DNA of 45,677 nt, taken from NCBI GenBank assembly GCA_018815555.1, contig JAHIWF010000158.1:1-45677 (forward strand), read 5' to 3'. This stretch comes from Spirochaetota bacterium (GTDB lineage: Bacteria; Spirochaetota; Spirochaetia; Treponematales; UBA12059). The position numbers and the translations under genes are program-made. Shown in pieces: positions 1 through 7,137 of this stretch (position 1 is its first letter; every line of letters starts with the position of its first letter). Below the pieces are notes generated by a model. The model saw nothing but the letters and a program-made list of their open reading frames with translations, was not told where the DNA came from and made no database searches.

Positions 1-788
1 AACACTGCGGCAAACACGGCTGCAGCCGAAGTAAACATGCCGAGATTAAACTCGGTCTTAAGCACCCCCACATTCATGATGGCCGATACGAACAGCGACA
101 GGGTCATGTTCAGGCTGCCGAAAATCATGTAGGCACGCCAGGTACGGCTGGAGGGAGCGGTAATGAAAGCGCGGAACTTGCGCAGATCTGGCCGGACCAG
201 ATTCGCCGAAGGCAGCCGGATGGAAGGACCAGCACTCAGGGCAAAAAGCGCTGCAACGGCACCGGCCAGATAGATCCCGGTATAACCGGCCCGCACCGAA
301 GTAAAACGCATAAACAGCCCGGCCAGGAAGGGCATGGTTACGGCAATCACGATGGTACCTACCTGAATGGACAGCAATAGACTGTCACGGTTGTCATTTT
401 CGGTCAGGCAGCTGAATGCGGCATGCCGGGTAGACCAGAAGAAACCTTCGGCCGCTCCCTTAAGCATAAAATAGACCAGAATCATCCAGGGCATTTCGCT
501 TGTCGGCATGAAAAAAAACATCAAAGCGCCGATGAGCACCTGAAAAAGCAGGGCCAGGCGGAAGCCGCGCGAATAGCGGCCGGAAGCCACCCGCATTGTA
601 GAAAAAATGAAAACTGCCGCCAGACAACTGTAATAGAAGAGATACAGAAAAGACAGCAATACGAAAGAACCGGTAAGCCGCAAAGTAAAGGCAATATCAA
701 AACTGCCGGCTACAGCGGTATATAACGAATAGGTAACCACATACCAGGCGATGCTTCTGGTGGTACTTTGCTGTATCTTTTTGAACAT
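1..788 (-). CDS. MFS-like membrane transporter, N-terminal part (runs off window)
   Basis: Open reading frame read by hand on the minus strand (absent from the ORF track because its 3' end is outside the window). About 262 residues are visible, starting MFKKIQQSTT. It is strongly hydrophobic with repeated membrane-length segments (for example SFVLLSFLYLFYYSCLAAVF) and an even spacing of about seven helices, which fits the first half of a 12-helix major facilitator protein; the substrate cannot be read. The ATG at 788 is the first start after an in-frame stop (TAG) five codons upstream. No Shine-Dalgarno is present; a TATAGT -10-like hexamer ends 8 nt before the ATG, so the mRNA may be leaderless. 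Divergent from kdd. Other polytopic transporter families are possible. Confidence 0.7.
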   Translation of the reverse strand, partial: MFKKIQQSTTRSIAWYVVTYSLYTAVAGSFDIAFTLRLTGSFVLLSFLYLFYYSCLAAVFIFSTMRVASGRYSRGFRLALLFQVLIGALMFFFMPTSEMPWMILVYFMLKGAAEGFFWSTRHAAFSCLTENDNRDSLLLSIQVGTIVIAVTMPFLAGLFMRFTSVRAGYTGIYLAGAVAALFALSAGPSIRLPSANLVRPDLRKFRAFITAPSSRTWRAYMIFGSLNMTLSLFVSAIMNVGVLKTEFNLGMFTSAAAVFAAV

Positions 789-796
789 GATAGGAG

Positions 797-825
797 ACTA
801 TAGACAGCCGTTCAGGCAATGGCAA
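797..825 (-). promoter_or_regulatory. Promoter of the edge MFS gene, leaderless type
   Basis: On the minus strand TTGCCA (-35, 820-825), a 17-bp spacer and TATAGT (-10, 797-802), then only 8 nt to the ATG at 788. The expected transcription start falls one or two bases before the ATG, leaving no room for a ribosome-binding site. Confidence 0.5.
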
Positions 826-885
826 GGGGGGATAAACAGCTCCGTCGGCAAGATGCGCTACAAGGCCAACAGTCAGAAAATCCAG

Positions 886-914
886 TTGAAGAACTGTCTG
901 TCTGATGCTACACT
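886..914 (+). promoter_or_regulatory. Promoter of kdd
   Basis: TTGAAG (886-891), 17-bp spacer, TACACT (909-914). Expected start near 921, giving a leader of about 53 nt that carries a hairpin and a clear Shine-Dalgarno, unlike the leaderless genes nearby. Confidence 0.5.
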
Positions 915-919
915 TGAAG

Positions 920-954
920 CGGCAGCCAGCAGCGCTCTGCTCCTGCGGCTGCCG
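920..954 (+). other. 5' leader hairpin of kdd mRNA
   Basis: CGGCAGC (920-926) pairs perfectly with GCTGCCG (948-954) and an inner stem AGCAG/CTGCT (928-932 with 937-941) sits on top. The hairpin would lie at the very 5' end of the predicted transcript, ending 6 nt before the AGGAGAAGG ribosome-binding site. It could protect the mRNA 5' end or affect ribosome access; there is no resemblance to a riboswitch that I recognise. Confidence 0.4.
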
Positions 955-973
955 GCAAAAAGGAGAAGGTATC

Positions 974-2014
974 ATGACCAACAATAAAGCCTGCCGCTAT
1001 GGCAGCCATCGCGTACTCGACGGAAAACGCATCCTGCCCCAGCCTGCTCAAAAGCTGGACAATACCATGACCATTTACGAAAACGAGGTGCTCATAGATG
1101 TAAGCACACTGAACATTGATTCTGCCAGCTATACCCAGATAAAAAAAGCCTGTGACGGCGACGCCGAAAGAATGAAAGCCATGATCATGGATATTGTTGC
1201 CGAGCGCGGCAAAATGCAGAACCCGGTTACCGGATCCGGAGGCATGCTCATCGGTACCGTCCGCGAAATCGGCCCGGAGTACCCCAACAAGAAACTGAAA
1301 GTCGGCGACCGCATCGCCACGCTGGTGTCGCTGTCACTTACACCGCTGAAGATCAGCAAAATTGTCAACCTCGACCCAGCTTCCGACCAGGTAGATGTCG
1401 AGGCGCAGGCCATACTTTTTGAGAGCGGCATCTTCGCGATTGTTCCCTCCGACATCCCCGAGAAACTGGCACTGGCCGTTCTGGATGTGGCCGGCGCTCC
1501 GGCCCAGGTAGACCGCCTGGTGCGCGAGGGTGATACCGTCTGCATCATCGGCGGCGGCGGAAAATCCGGCATCCTGTGCTGCTACCAGGCTATGAAGAAT
1601 GTCGGACCCTACGGCAAGGTCATCGTGGTGGAATACTCCAAGGATAACGCCCAGCGCATCATCGACATGAAATTGGCCACTGATGTTATCATCGCTGATG
1701 CCACTGACGCTATCGATGTGTACCACAAGGTAATCGCCATAACCGGCGAACGGGCCTGCGATGTAACCATCAACAATGTAAATGTCCCCAACACCGAAAT
1801 GACCTCCATCCTGATAACCAAAGGTCAGGGCCTTATCTACTTCTTCTCGATGGCTACCTCGTTTACCAAGGCCGCTCTTGGAGCAGAAGGTGTCGGCAAG
1901 GATATAGAGCTTATCGTAGGCAACGGCTATGCCAAAGGCCACTCGGACCTCTCGCTGAACATCCTGCGCGAGTCAGCCGAGATCCGGGCCATGTTCGAAA
2001 AACTATACGTCTGA
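974..2014 (+). CDS. kdd: L-erythro-3,5-diaminohexanoate dehydrogenase
   Basis: 346 residues. Oxidative deamination of L-erythro-3,5-diaminohexanoate to 5-amino-3-oxohexanoate with NAD(P), a middle step of anaerobic lysine fermentation to acetate and butyrate (EC 1.4.1.11). Family-typical stretches recognised: CRYGSHRVL near the N-terminus, AERGKMQNPVTGSGGMLIG, KVGDRIATLVSLSLTPL, LDVAGAPAQV, a glycine-rich nucleotide loop IIGGGGKSG around residue 195, NNVNVPNTEMTSIL, and FFSMATSFTKAALGAEGVGK. The ORF track starts at 905 but AGGAGAAGG at 961-969 places the start at the ATG at 974 (MTNNKACRYG). No other lysine-fermentation gene (kamA, kamDE, kce, kal) lies in the window, so the gene is an orphan here. 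Cytoplasmic. High confidence in the family. Confidence 0.93.
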   Translation: MTNNKACRYGSHRVLDGKRILPQPAQKLDNTMTIYENEVLIDVSTLNIDSASYTQIKKACDGDAERMKAMIMDIVAERGKMQNPVTGSGGMLIGTVREIGPEYPNKKLKVGDRIATLVSLSLTPLKISKIVNLDPASDQVDVEAQAILFESGIFAIVPSDIPEKLALAVLDVAGAPAQVDRLVREGDTVCIIGGGGKSGILCCYQAMKNVGPYGKVIVVEYSKDNAQRIIDMKLATDVIIADATDAIDVYHKVIAITGERACDVTINNVNVPNTEMTSILITKGQGLIYFFSMATSFTKAALGAEGVGKDIELIVGNGYAKGHSDLSLNILRESAEIRAMFEKLYV

Positions 2015-2026
2015 ACCAAACCGGCG

Positions 2027-2051
2027 ACAGCCCGCCTGCTAAGCGGGCTGT
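2027..2051 (+). terminator. Hairpin after kdd, possible terminator
   Basis: Perfect 9-bp stem ACAGCCCGC / GCGGGCTGT with a 7-nt loop, 13 nt after the kdd stop. There is no U-tract after it, so it may be a processing or attenuating hairpin rather than an efficient intrinsic terminator. Confidence 0.5.
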
Positions 2052-2086
2052 CTGGCGGCTGATAAGATTGCCGGCCGGCAGAAATA

Positions 2087-2116
2087 TTGACAGTGGCAAG
2101 CCCTTGCCGCTACACT
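2087..2116 (+). promoter_or_regulatory. Promoter of the second MFS gene, leaderless type
   Basis: Perfect -35 TTGACA (2087-2092), 18-bp spacer, -10 TACACT (2111-2116), then 6 nt to the ATG at 2123. The predicted +1 is at or next to the A of the ATG. Confidence 0.6.
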
Positions 2117-2122
2117 GTCGGC

Positions 2123-3337
2123 ATGACCGAAAACAGTAACGCAGCAGCCAAAACCCGCAGCATAGTTATATTTACCTTACTAAGTTCGGTTTCATGGATG
2201 ATCTACAAAGTAGCCTTCAATCTTTTCCTGCGCGAACGCGGCTTCGACAACCAGTTTATAGGCACCATCGCCTCGTACGAAATGATCGGTTCGGCAATAT
2301 TGGGACTGGTTATTGCGGTACTGGGAGACCGCTTCGGCAAAAAGCGGGTTCTGGTCGGAATATCATTCGGATTCGGGCTGGTGCTCATACTTAAAGTATC
2401 ATTCCCGATTCCGGCATTTCTGCTGTCCATAGCCTTTCTCAGCGGCGGACTGCAGATGTCGCGGATGATGCTGTTAAATTCGCTATTGATAGATCTAACC
2501 GACCACGGCAGCCGCGGCAAAGCCTTCGGACTTAATTTCGGAGTACAGATGGGCAGCGGCCTGTTCGGAAATTTTATCGGCGGTGTACTCGGCGAGCAGA
2601 TCGGCATGACCAGTACACTGATTATCGCTGCACTACTTTATATACTGTCCAACGTATTCCTGGCAAAAATACCGAATATAAAACCAGGCAAGCTGTTGCC
2701 GCTGCGTGTTTTTTTCGACATCCGCGGCCTCTTGCCAGCCGAACGTAGCACCGTGACAAACCATCTCTTGGAAACATTTTTTGTTTCCTTCGGTGCCGGC
2801 TTGTTTGTAAACTTTGGCAATATAATTTTCAAAGACCTTTTCGATCTGTCGCCAACCATGATCGGCACGGCGCTTTCGATTGCCCAACTGGGAGCCGGTA
2901 TCGGATCGGTACTATCGTGGCGGCTGGCTCGGCGCTATGGCGCGGTTTCCTATGTCGGCCTGTTAACTTTTCTGGTGGTTCCGCTTATTATCGCGTTAGG
3001 CTTTATCCGCGACCCCTATATTTTTACAGTTTTTTACGCTGTACGCTTTTCTTTCATGAATATGACCAATCCGGTCGTTACTACCTGTGTGCTCAGTAAT
3101 GTGCCGGCCGACCGGGTTACAGCAATAAACAGTATCAAGAATACGCTCAACCATATCTCGCGCGCCATAGCGGCGGCGGTGTTCGGCCTGATCGTAGCGC
3201 TTCCTTCAGGTTATACTATCTTATTCCTGCTAAGCTCGGTGTTCTACGCACTCGGGTTTTTCTTTCTGATGCGGGTGCTGCTGCCGCTGAAACGTGCCGG
3301 CAAACTACAGAGCCTATATGGCGGAGAAAAATCATAA
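2123..3337 (+). CDS. Major facilitator superfamily transporter
   Basis: 404 residues from the ATG at 2123 (MTENSNAAAK). Hydrophobic throughout with about 12 membrane segments. The MFS loop 2-3 signature is visible as GDRFGKKRVLVG after the second helix, and a second related loop, RLARRYGAVSYVG, follows the seventh, as expected for two six-helix halves. The substrate is unknown; the even length and lack of large loops fit a drug/metabolite exporter or sugar porter. The ORF track start (2087) would lie on top of a good promoter, so the ATG at 2123, 6 nt after the -10, is preferred; no Shine-Dalgarno is visible. Lies between kdd and hrpB and has its own promoter. Confidence 0.85.
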   Translation: MTENSNAAAKTRSIVIFTLLSSVSWMIYKVAFNLFLRERGFDNQFIGTIASYEMIGSAILGLVIAVLGDRFGKKRVLVGISFGFGLVLILKVSFPIPAFLLSIAFLSGGLQMSRMMLLNSLLIDLTDHGSRGKAFGLNFGVQMGSGLFGNFIGGVLGEQIGMTSTLIIAALLYILSNVFLAKIPNIKPGKLLPLRVFFDIRGLLPAERSTVTNHLLETFFVSFGAGLFVNFGNIIFKDLFDLSPTMIGTALSIAQLGAGIGSVLSWRLARRYGAVSYVGLLTFLVVPLIIALGFIRDPYIFTVFYAVRFSFMNMTNPVVTTCVLSNVPADRVTAINSIKNTLNHISRAIAAAVFGLIVALPSGYTILFLLSSVFYALGFFFLMRVLLPLKRAGKLQSLYGGEKS

Positions 3338-3387
3338 GGCATTTTAGAATAGCCAGAGCGAGCATATTTATTCTCCAACCCGGACAC

Positions 3388-3416
3388 TTGCCGGCCGCCG
3401 GAACTGCGGCCATACT
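3388..3416 (+). promoter_or_regulatory. Promoter of hrpB, leaderless type
   Basis: TTGCCG (3388-3393), 17-bp spacer, CATACT (3411-3416), then 9 nt (no Shine-Dalgarno) to the ATG at 3426. Expected leader two or three bases. Confidence 0.45.
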
Positions 3417-3425
3417 GTCAGTGTA

Positions 3426-5921
3426 ATGTTTTCATTTCAACAAACCGGATTGCCGATAGAAGCCTACCTGGATACCATAGCTTCGCGGCTTGCGGCGACC
3501 GGCACCCTGGTGTTGCAGGCAGAACCGGGGGCAGGCAAAACCAGTCTGGTGCCGCTCGTCCTGGCTAAACACTTTCATGGCCATATTCTGGTTATGGAAC
3601 CGCGCCGGGTGGCCGCGTTGCGTGCCGCCGAATACATGGCGGAGCTGACTGGAACACAGATCGGCAAAGAAATCGGCTATGCAGTCCGCGGCGACAGCCG
3701 GCAAAGTACCGCCACCAGGATACTCTGTGTTACCCCGGGCGTACTGCTTGCCCTGCTGCGTGAAGATCCGTTGCTGGAGCGAGTCGGGGCCGTCATACTG
3801 GACGAGTTTCATGAACGCTCAGCACAGGCCGATCTGGCTTTTGCCTTCCTGCGCGAAGCGCGCCGCGCCGGCGCGGAATGTGCGCTCCTGGTAATGTCGG
3901 CGACTATAGACGGCAAAGCTGCGGCGCAAGCGCTGGCTGATACGGATTCTGAGCCTGCCCTGCTTTCGGTTCCCGGCCGCAGTTATCCGGTAGAAACCCG
4001 CTATCAGCCACTGCCAACCGGTCGGGGCTTCGAGCAGGCTTTGGCTGAGCTGGCGGTTAATCTGGCCCGCCAGATACAAGGCGATGTACTGGCTTTTCTG
4101 CCGGGAGCCGCCGAAATTGCCCGAGCCCGAGAGGCGGCCCTGCAGCTCGGCATGGATGCAATTGCCCTGCACGGGTCAGCCCCGCTGGCCGAACAGCACA
4201 GGGCAGTGGCTCCGGCTGCCAATGCCGCTCAGCGGGTGGTTTTTGCCACCAGCATTGCTGAATCCAGCCTTACTGTAGCCAGGGTGCGCGGCGTTGTCGA
4301 CTCGGGCCTTGCCCGCCTCACCCGCTATCATCCTGGCAGTGGCCTAAACCGTCTGGTAACCGAGCGGCTTACCCGGGACCGGGCCGATCAGCGGCGGGGA
4401 CGTGCCGGACGCCTGGGACCTGGGGTCTGTATCCGCACCTGGGCCGAGCATGATCCACTGGTCGAACGGGCTATCCCGGAAATACTGCGCTCGGACTTGT
4501 CAGCCCTGGTACTGGATGCCGCTGCCTGGGGTGCCAGATCGCGTCTGGATCTTGCCTGGCTGGAAGCCCCTCCGGAGGCTGCCTGGCAGTCTGGGGTAGA
4601 ACTTCTGCAGCTGCTTGGCGCGCTGGACGATACGGCAGGCATAACAACGGCCGGCCGGGACCTGCTTAAGCTTGGCACTGAGCCTCGCTTGGCGGCCATG
4701 ATCATACAAGCACTGGACCATAACCGTGGCCAGGCTGCCTGCCGCCTGGCGGCCCTGCTCAGCGAAGATAGTCAGAGCAGCGACTGCGATCTGGCAGAGC
4801 ACCTGAACGACTTTCCCAGGCTGGCCACCAGCCGCGCGCGGAACGAAGCAAACCGGCTAAGCCGCGCAGCCGGACTGGAAGCAAACGCTGCAGCCGCTTC
4901 CCGGCTCGATTCTGGCTCCGCCGCGCGTACAGACACCGGCCGCCTGCTTGCAGCGGCATGGCCGGACCGCATTGCCCGCAAAGAACGCGGAGAGGGGATG
5001 GAAGCGCTATTCCGCATGGCTACCGGACGGGTACTGCGTGTACGCGGTAGACTTGCCAGCGCGGCCTGGATCGTCATAGCTGATGCCGATGCCGGCCAGA
5101 CTGAGGGCCGGGTGTATGCCGCGGCGGCTATAAGCGAGGCCGATGCCCTGAAGACGCTGGCCAGGCTGAGCACGGAAAGCGTAGAACTGGAATGGCAGGG
5201 TCTGCAGGCCAGAGCCAGAAAGCGTCGAAAAGCCGGGGTCCTTGTTCTGGAAGAAGTTATTTTACCCTCGCCGTCTGCTGAAGATGTCCGTACCAGCCTA
5301 ATGGAGCGGCTGCACAGCGAGAGGCTTGGCATTCTGCCCTGGGGGCACGGCTCCGGCAGCCCGCAGGCTTTGCTGGAGCGGCTGCGCTGGTATACTCAGC
5401 GCAAGCAGGAAGTCTCAGTTGAAAAAAACTTCACAGATAGGTTTGATGAACATAGCCTCATAAATAATGCCGAAGCATGGCTTGCCCCCTGGATTAACGG
5501 TGGCCCGGGTGATTGCCTTGATGAAAAAATGTTGGCACAAGCTTTGCTTGGACTTCTGGATACTGCGGAAAGACGGGCCTTCGAAAAGGAAGCTCCCGCC
5601 AGTCTGCTTTTGCCTTCCGGCGCTCGCCGGCCGCTGGAATATCCGGCCGGGCAGGCCCCGCTGCTGGAAGCCCGTATCCAGGAATTCTACGGCCTGGACA
5701 CCCACCCCCGCATCATGGGCCTGCCGGTACTGCTGCGGCTGCTGTCTCCGGCCGGCCGGCCGGTGCAGACAAGCGCGGATCTGCCCGGTTTCTGGCGCGG
5801 CTCCTGGAAAGAAGCACGCAAAGAACTGCGCGGCCGTTATCCGAAACACGACTGGCCGGAAGATCCTGCCAGCGCTAAACCCGGTCTGTCCAGTCTTAAA
5901 AGCCGACGCTTGCCGACTTAA
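3426..5921 (+). CDS. hrpB: ATP-dependent RNA helicase-like protein HrpB
   Basis: 831 residues, the usual length of HrpB (DEAH/RHA-type helicase). Motifs in order: Walker A AEPGAGKTSLVP near residue 35, motif Ia EPRRVAALRAAEYMA, motif II DEFHER at about residue 126, motif III MSATIDG, motif V ATSIAESSLTV, motif VI QRRGRAGR. The C-terminus PGFWRGSWKEARKELRGRYPKHDWPEDP is the HrpB-specific end domain. DEAH helicases of this type unwind RNA 3'-5'; the cellular role of HrpB is poorly known. Transcribed alone; its stop at 5921 converges on the CsgG-like gene on the other strand, 18 bp away. No Shine-Dalgarno before the ATG. Confidence 0.95.
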   Translation: MFSFQQTGLPIEAYLDTIASRLAATGTLVLQAEPGAGKTSLVPLVLAKHFHGHILVMEPRRVAALRAAEYMAELTGTQIGKEIGYAVRGDSRQSTATRILCVTPGVLLALLREDPLLERVGAVILDEFHERSAQADLAFAFLREARRAGAECALLVMSATIDGKAAAQALADTDSEPALLSVPGRSYPVETRYQPLPTGRGFEQALAELAVNLARQIQGDVLAFLPGAAEIARAREAALQLGMDAIALHGSAPLAEQHRAVAPAANAAQRVVFATSIAESSLTVARVRGVVDSGLARLTRYHPGSGLNRLVTERLTRDRADQRRGRAGRLGPGVCIRTWAEHDPLVERAIPEILRSDLSALVLDAAAWGARSRLDLAWLEAPPEAAWQSGVELLQLLGALDDTAGITTAGRDLLKLGTEPRLAAMIIQALDHNRGQAACRLAALLSEDSQSSDCDLAEHLNDFPRLATSRARNEANRLSRAAGLEANAAAASRLDSGSAARTDTGRLLAAAWPDRIARKERGEGMEALFRMATGRVLRVRGRLASAAWIVIADADAGQTEGRVYAAAAISEADALKTLARLSTESVELEWQGLQARARKRRKAGVLVLEEVILPSPSAEDVRTSLMERLHSERLGILPWGHGSGSPQALLERLRWYTQRKQEVSVEKNFTDRFDEHSLINNAEAWLAPWINGGPGDCLDEKMLAQALLGLLDTAERRAFEKEAPASLLLPSGARRPLEYPAGQAPLLEARIQEFYGLDTHPRIMGLPVLLRLLSPAGRPVQTSADLPGFWRGSWKEARKELRGRYPKHDWPEDPASAKPGLSSLKSRRLPT

Positions 5922-5939
5922 ATCAAATATCGGGCAGGC

Positions 5940-7100
5940 TTACTCGTTGTACATGCCCTGCCGGATATCATTTCGTTCCAGCCGGATCGTAAGGCTGGTA
6001 CGGTTATAACGGCGGTCGATCCGGATGTATAAACGAACCAGGCCGACTTCGCCGGAAAATTCAATATCGCTGCCGTTTTTACTGGCAACGGTAAAGCTGC
6101 CAAGTTCTGAGCCGACCTGTAATTCCGGATGCAGGATCAAGCCATCGGCAGCATCAAGCGGATTTAGCTTCAGCACAGCCTGGACCGGTTCTCCGCTGCG
6201 GTCCAGAAAATCGAAACTGCGTTCGTCTGTCGCCCGCGCTTTGGTCGCTGCGTCATAATAATACGTCTCGTTCAGTAATTGCTGCAAATCATACAATATT
6301 GAATTAAGGTCCCTGGTTCCGTCGCGCAGCACTTTGCGCTCGCCGGGAGCAAGTTCAAAATCGACCTGCCAGTCGGCAAAACGTATTTCAGGCTGAATCA
6401 CGACACCAAAACCCCGCCCCAGATGTATGCGCACGCTGTGCCGGCCGGGTCGTACTTTTTCCAGCACATAGGGCTCGGTAATTGATCCGGTGGTATAGCC
6501 GACAAATTCACCGTCGAAAAATATTTCGCCACGGATCAGATAGGAATGTATGGCTATGCTGCCGGGTTCTTCATTACGCAATGACACTATTCCGCGCTCG
6601 CCGCCGCTGCCGGCGAATTCGGGGCGGCTGCCGGTAAGGTATTCGACCAGGCTCTCGGCCGCCATATGCACGGTATTCTCGGTGCCGCCGCGCTCCACAA
6701 AGGCTCCGGAACGGCCACTGGCAACATTTACCACCTTTACTGTAACCAGCACCTCGGTTGACAAGGCGACATAATCGGCCGAGACAAGGAAATCGGCACC
6801 CAGTAGTTGGCCTACCCGCTGGCTGCTGTCGGTGTTGTCCAGTAAACCGCTCAGCTGCAGTTCCTGCTCGCGCAGTACCCGGTCCAGGCTATTGCGGTCC
6901 ACCAGTGTTATGCCGGGTGCACGGGTAAGATCGAAAAGCAATAAGCCCTGAATGATGCCGCCGACGTAATCACTGCGTGGATCGATATCCAGATTGCGGA
7001 CCGAAAGAAAAGCCACCTTTGGGCCGGTGGCAACAGGCTGTGCGGTAAGGGAGCTGGTCACTATAGCCAATACAAGCAAAAAAAAGCCAAGCTGTTTCAT
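5940..7100 (-). CDS. Exported CsgG/FlgO-like protein of unknown function
   Basis: 386 residues from the ATG at 7100. A clear signal peptide (MKQLGFFLLVLAIVTSSLTA, likely signal peptidase I cleavage after LTA; there is no lipobox cysteine) exports it. Residues of about 27-155 have the alpha/beta pattern of CsgG/FlgO-type domains: predicted strand VAFLSVRNL, a helix, ITLVDRNSLDRVLREQELQLSG, then LLGADFLVSADY and VLVTVKVVNVASG. The rest is beta-rich, possibly PEGA-like (GEIFFDGEFVGYTTG), with no recognised domain. The track start at 7136 is a TTG that would lie upstream of the signal peptide and on the -35 box; the ATG at 7100 is preferred. Spirochaetes carry similar periplasmic proteins whose role is unsettled. 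Confidence 0.75.
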   Translation of the reverse strand: MKQLGFFLLVLAIVTSSLTAQPVATGPKVAFLSVRNLDIDPRSDYVGGIIQGLLLFDLTRAPGITLVDRNSLDRVLREQELQLSGLLDNTDSSQRVGQLLGADFLVSADYVALSTEVLVTVKVVNVASGRSGAFVERGGTENTVHMAAESLVEYLTGSRPEFAGSGGERGIVSLRNEEPGSIAIHSYLIRGEIFFDGEFVGYTTGSITEPYVLEKVRPGRHSVRIHLGRGFGVVIQPEIRFADWQVDFELAPGERKVLRDGTRDLNSILYDLQQLLNETYYYDAATKARATDERSFDFLDRSGEPVQAVLKLNPLDAADGLILHPELQVGSELGSFTVASKNGSDIEFSGEVGLVRLYIRIDRRYNRTSLTIRLERNDIRQGMYNE

Positions 7101-7107
7101 GCCGGAA

Positions 7108-7136
7108 AGTATACGATGCAGCAGCTGATAAGACAA
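7108..7136 (-). promoter_or_regulatory. Promoter of the CsgG-like gene, leaderless type
   Basis: Minus strand TTGTCT (7131-7136), 17-bp spacer, TATACT (7108-7113), then 7 nt to the ATG at 7100. The promoter fills the short space directly after the stop codon of the upstream kinase gene (7138-7140), so the downstream gene can be transcribed independently of the kinase. Confidence 0.55.
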
Positions 7137-7137
7137 G

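Noticed and set aside
1334-1942. 202-codon minus-strand ORF inside kdd
   Set aside because: kdd matches its family along its full length, so the antisense frame is not a gene.
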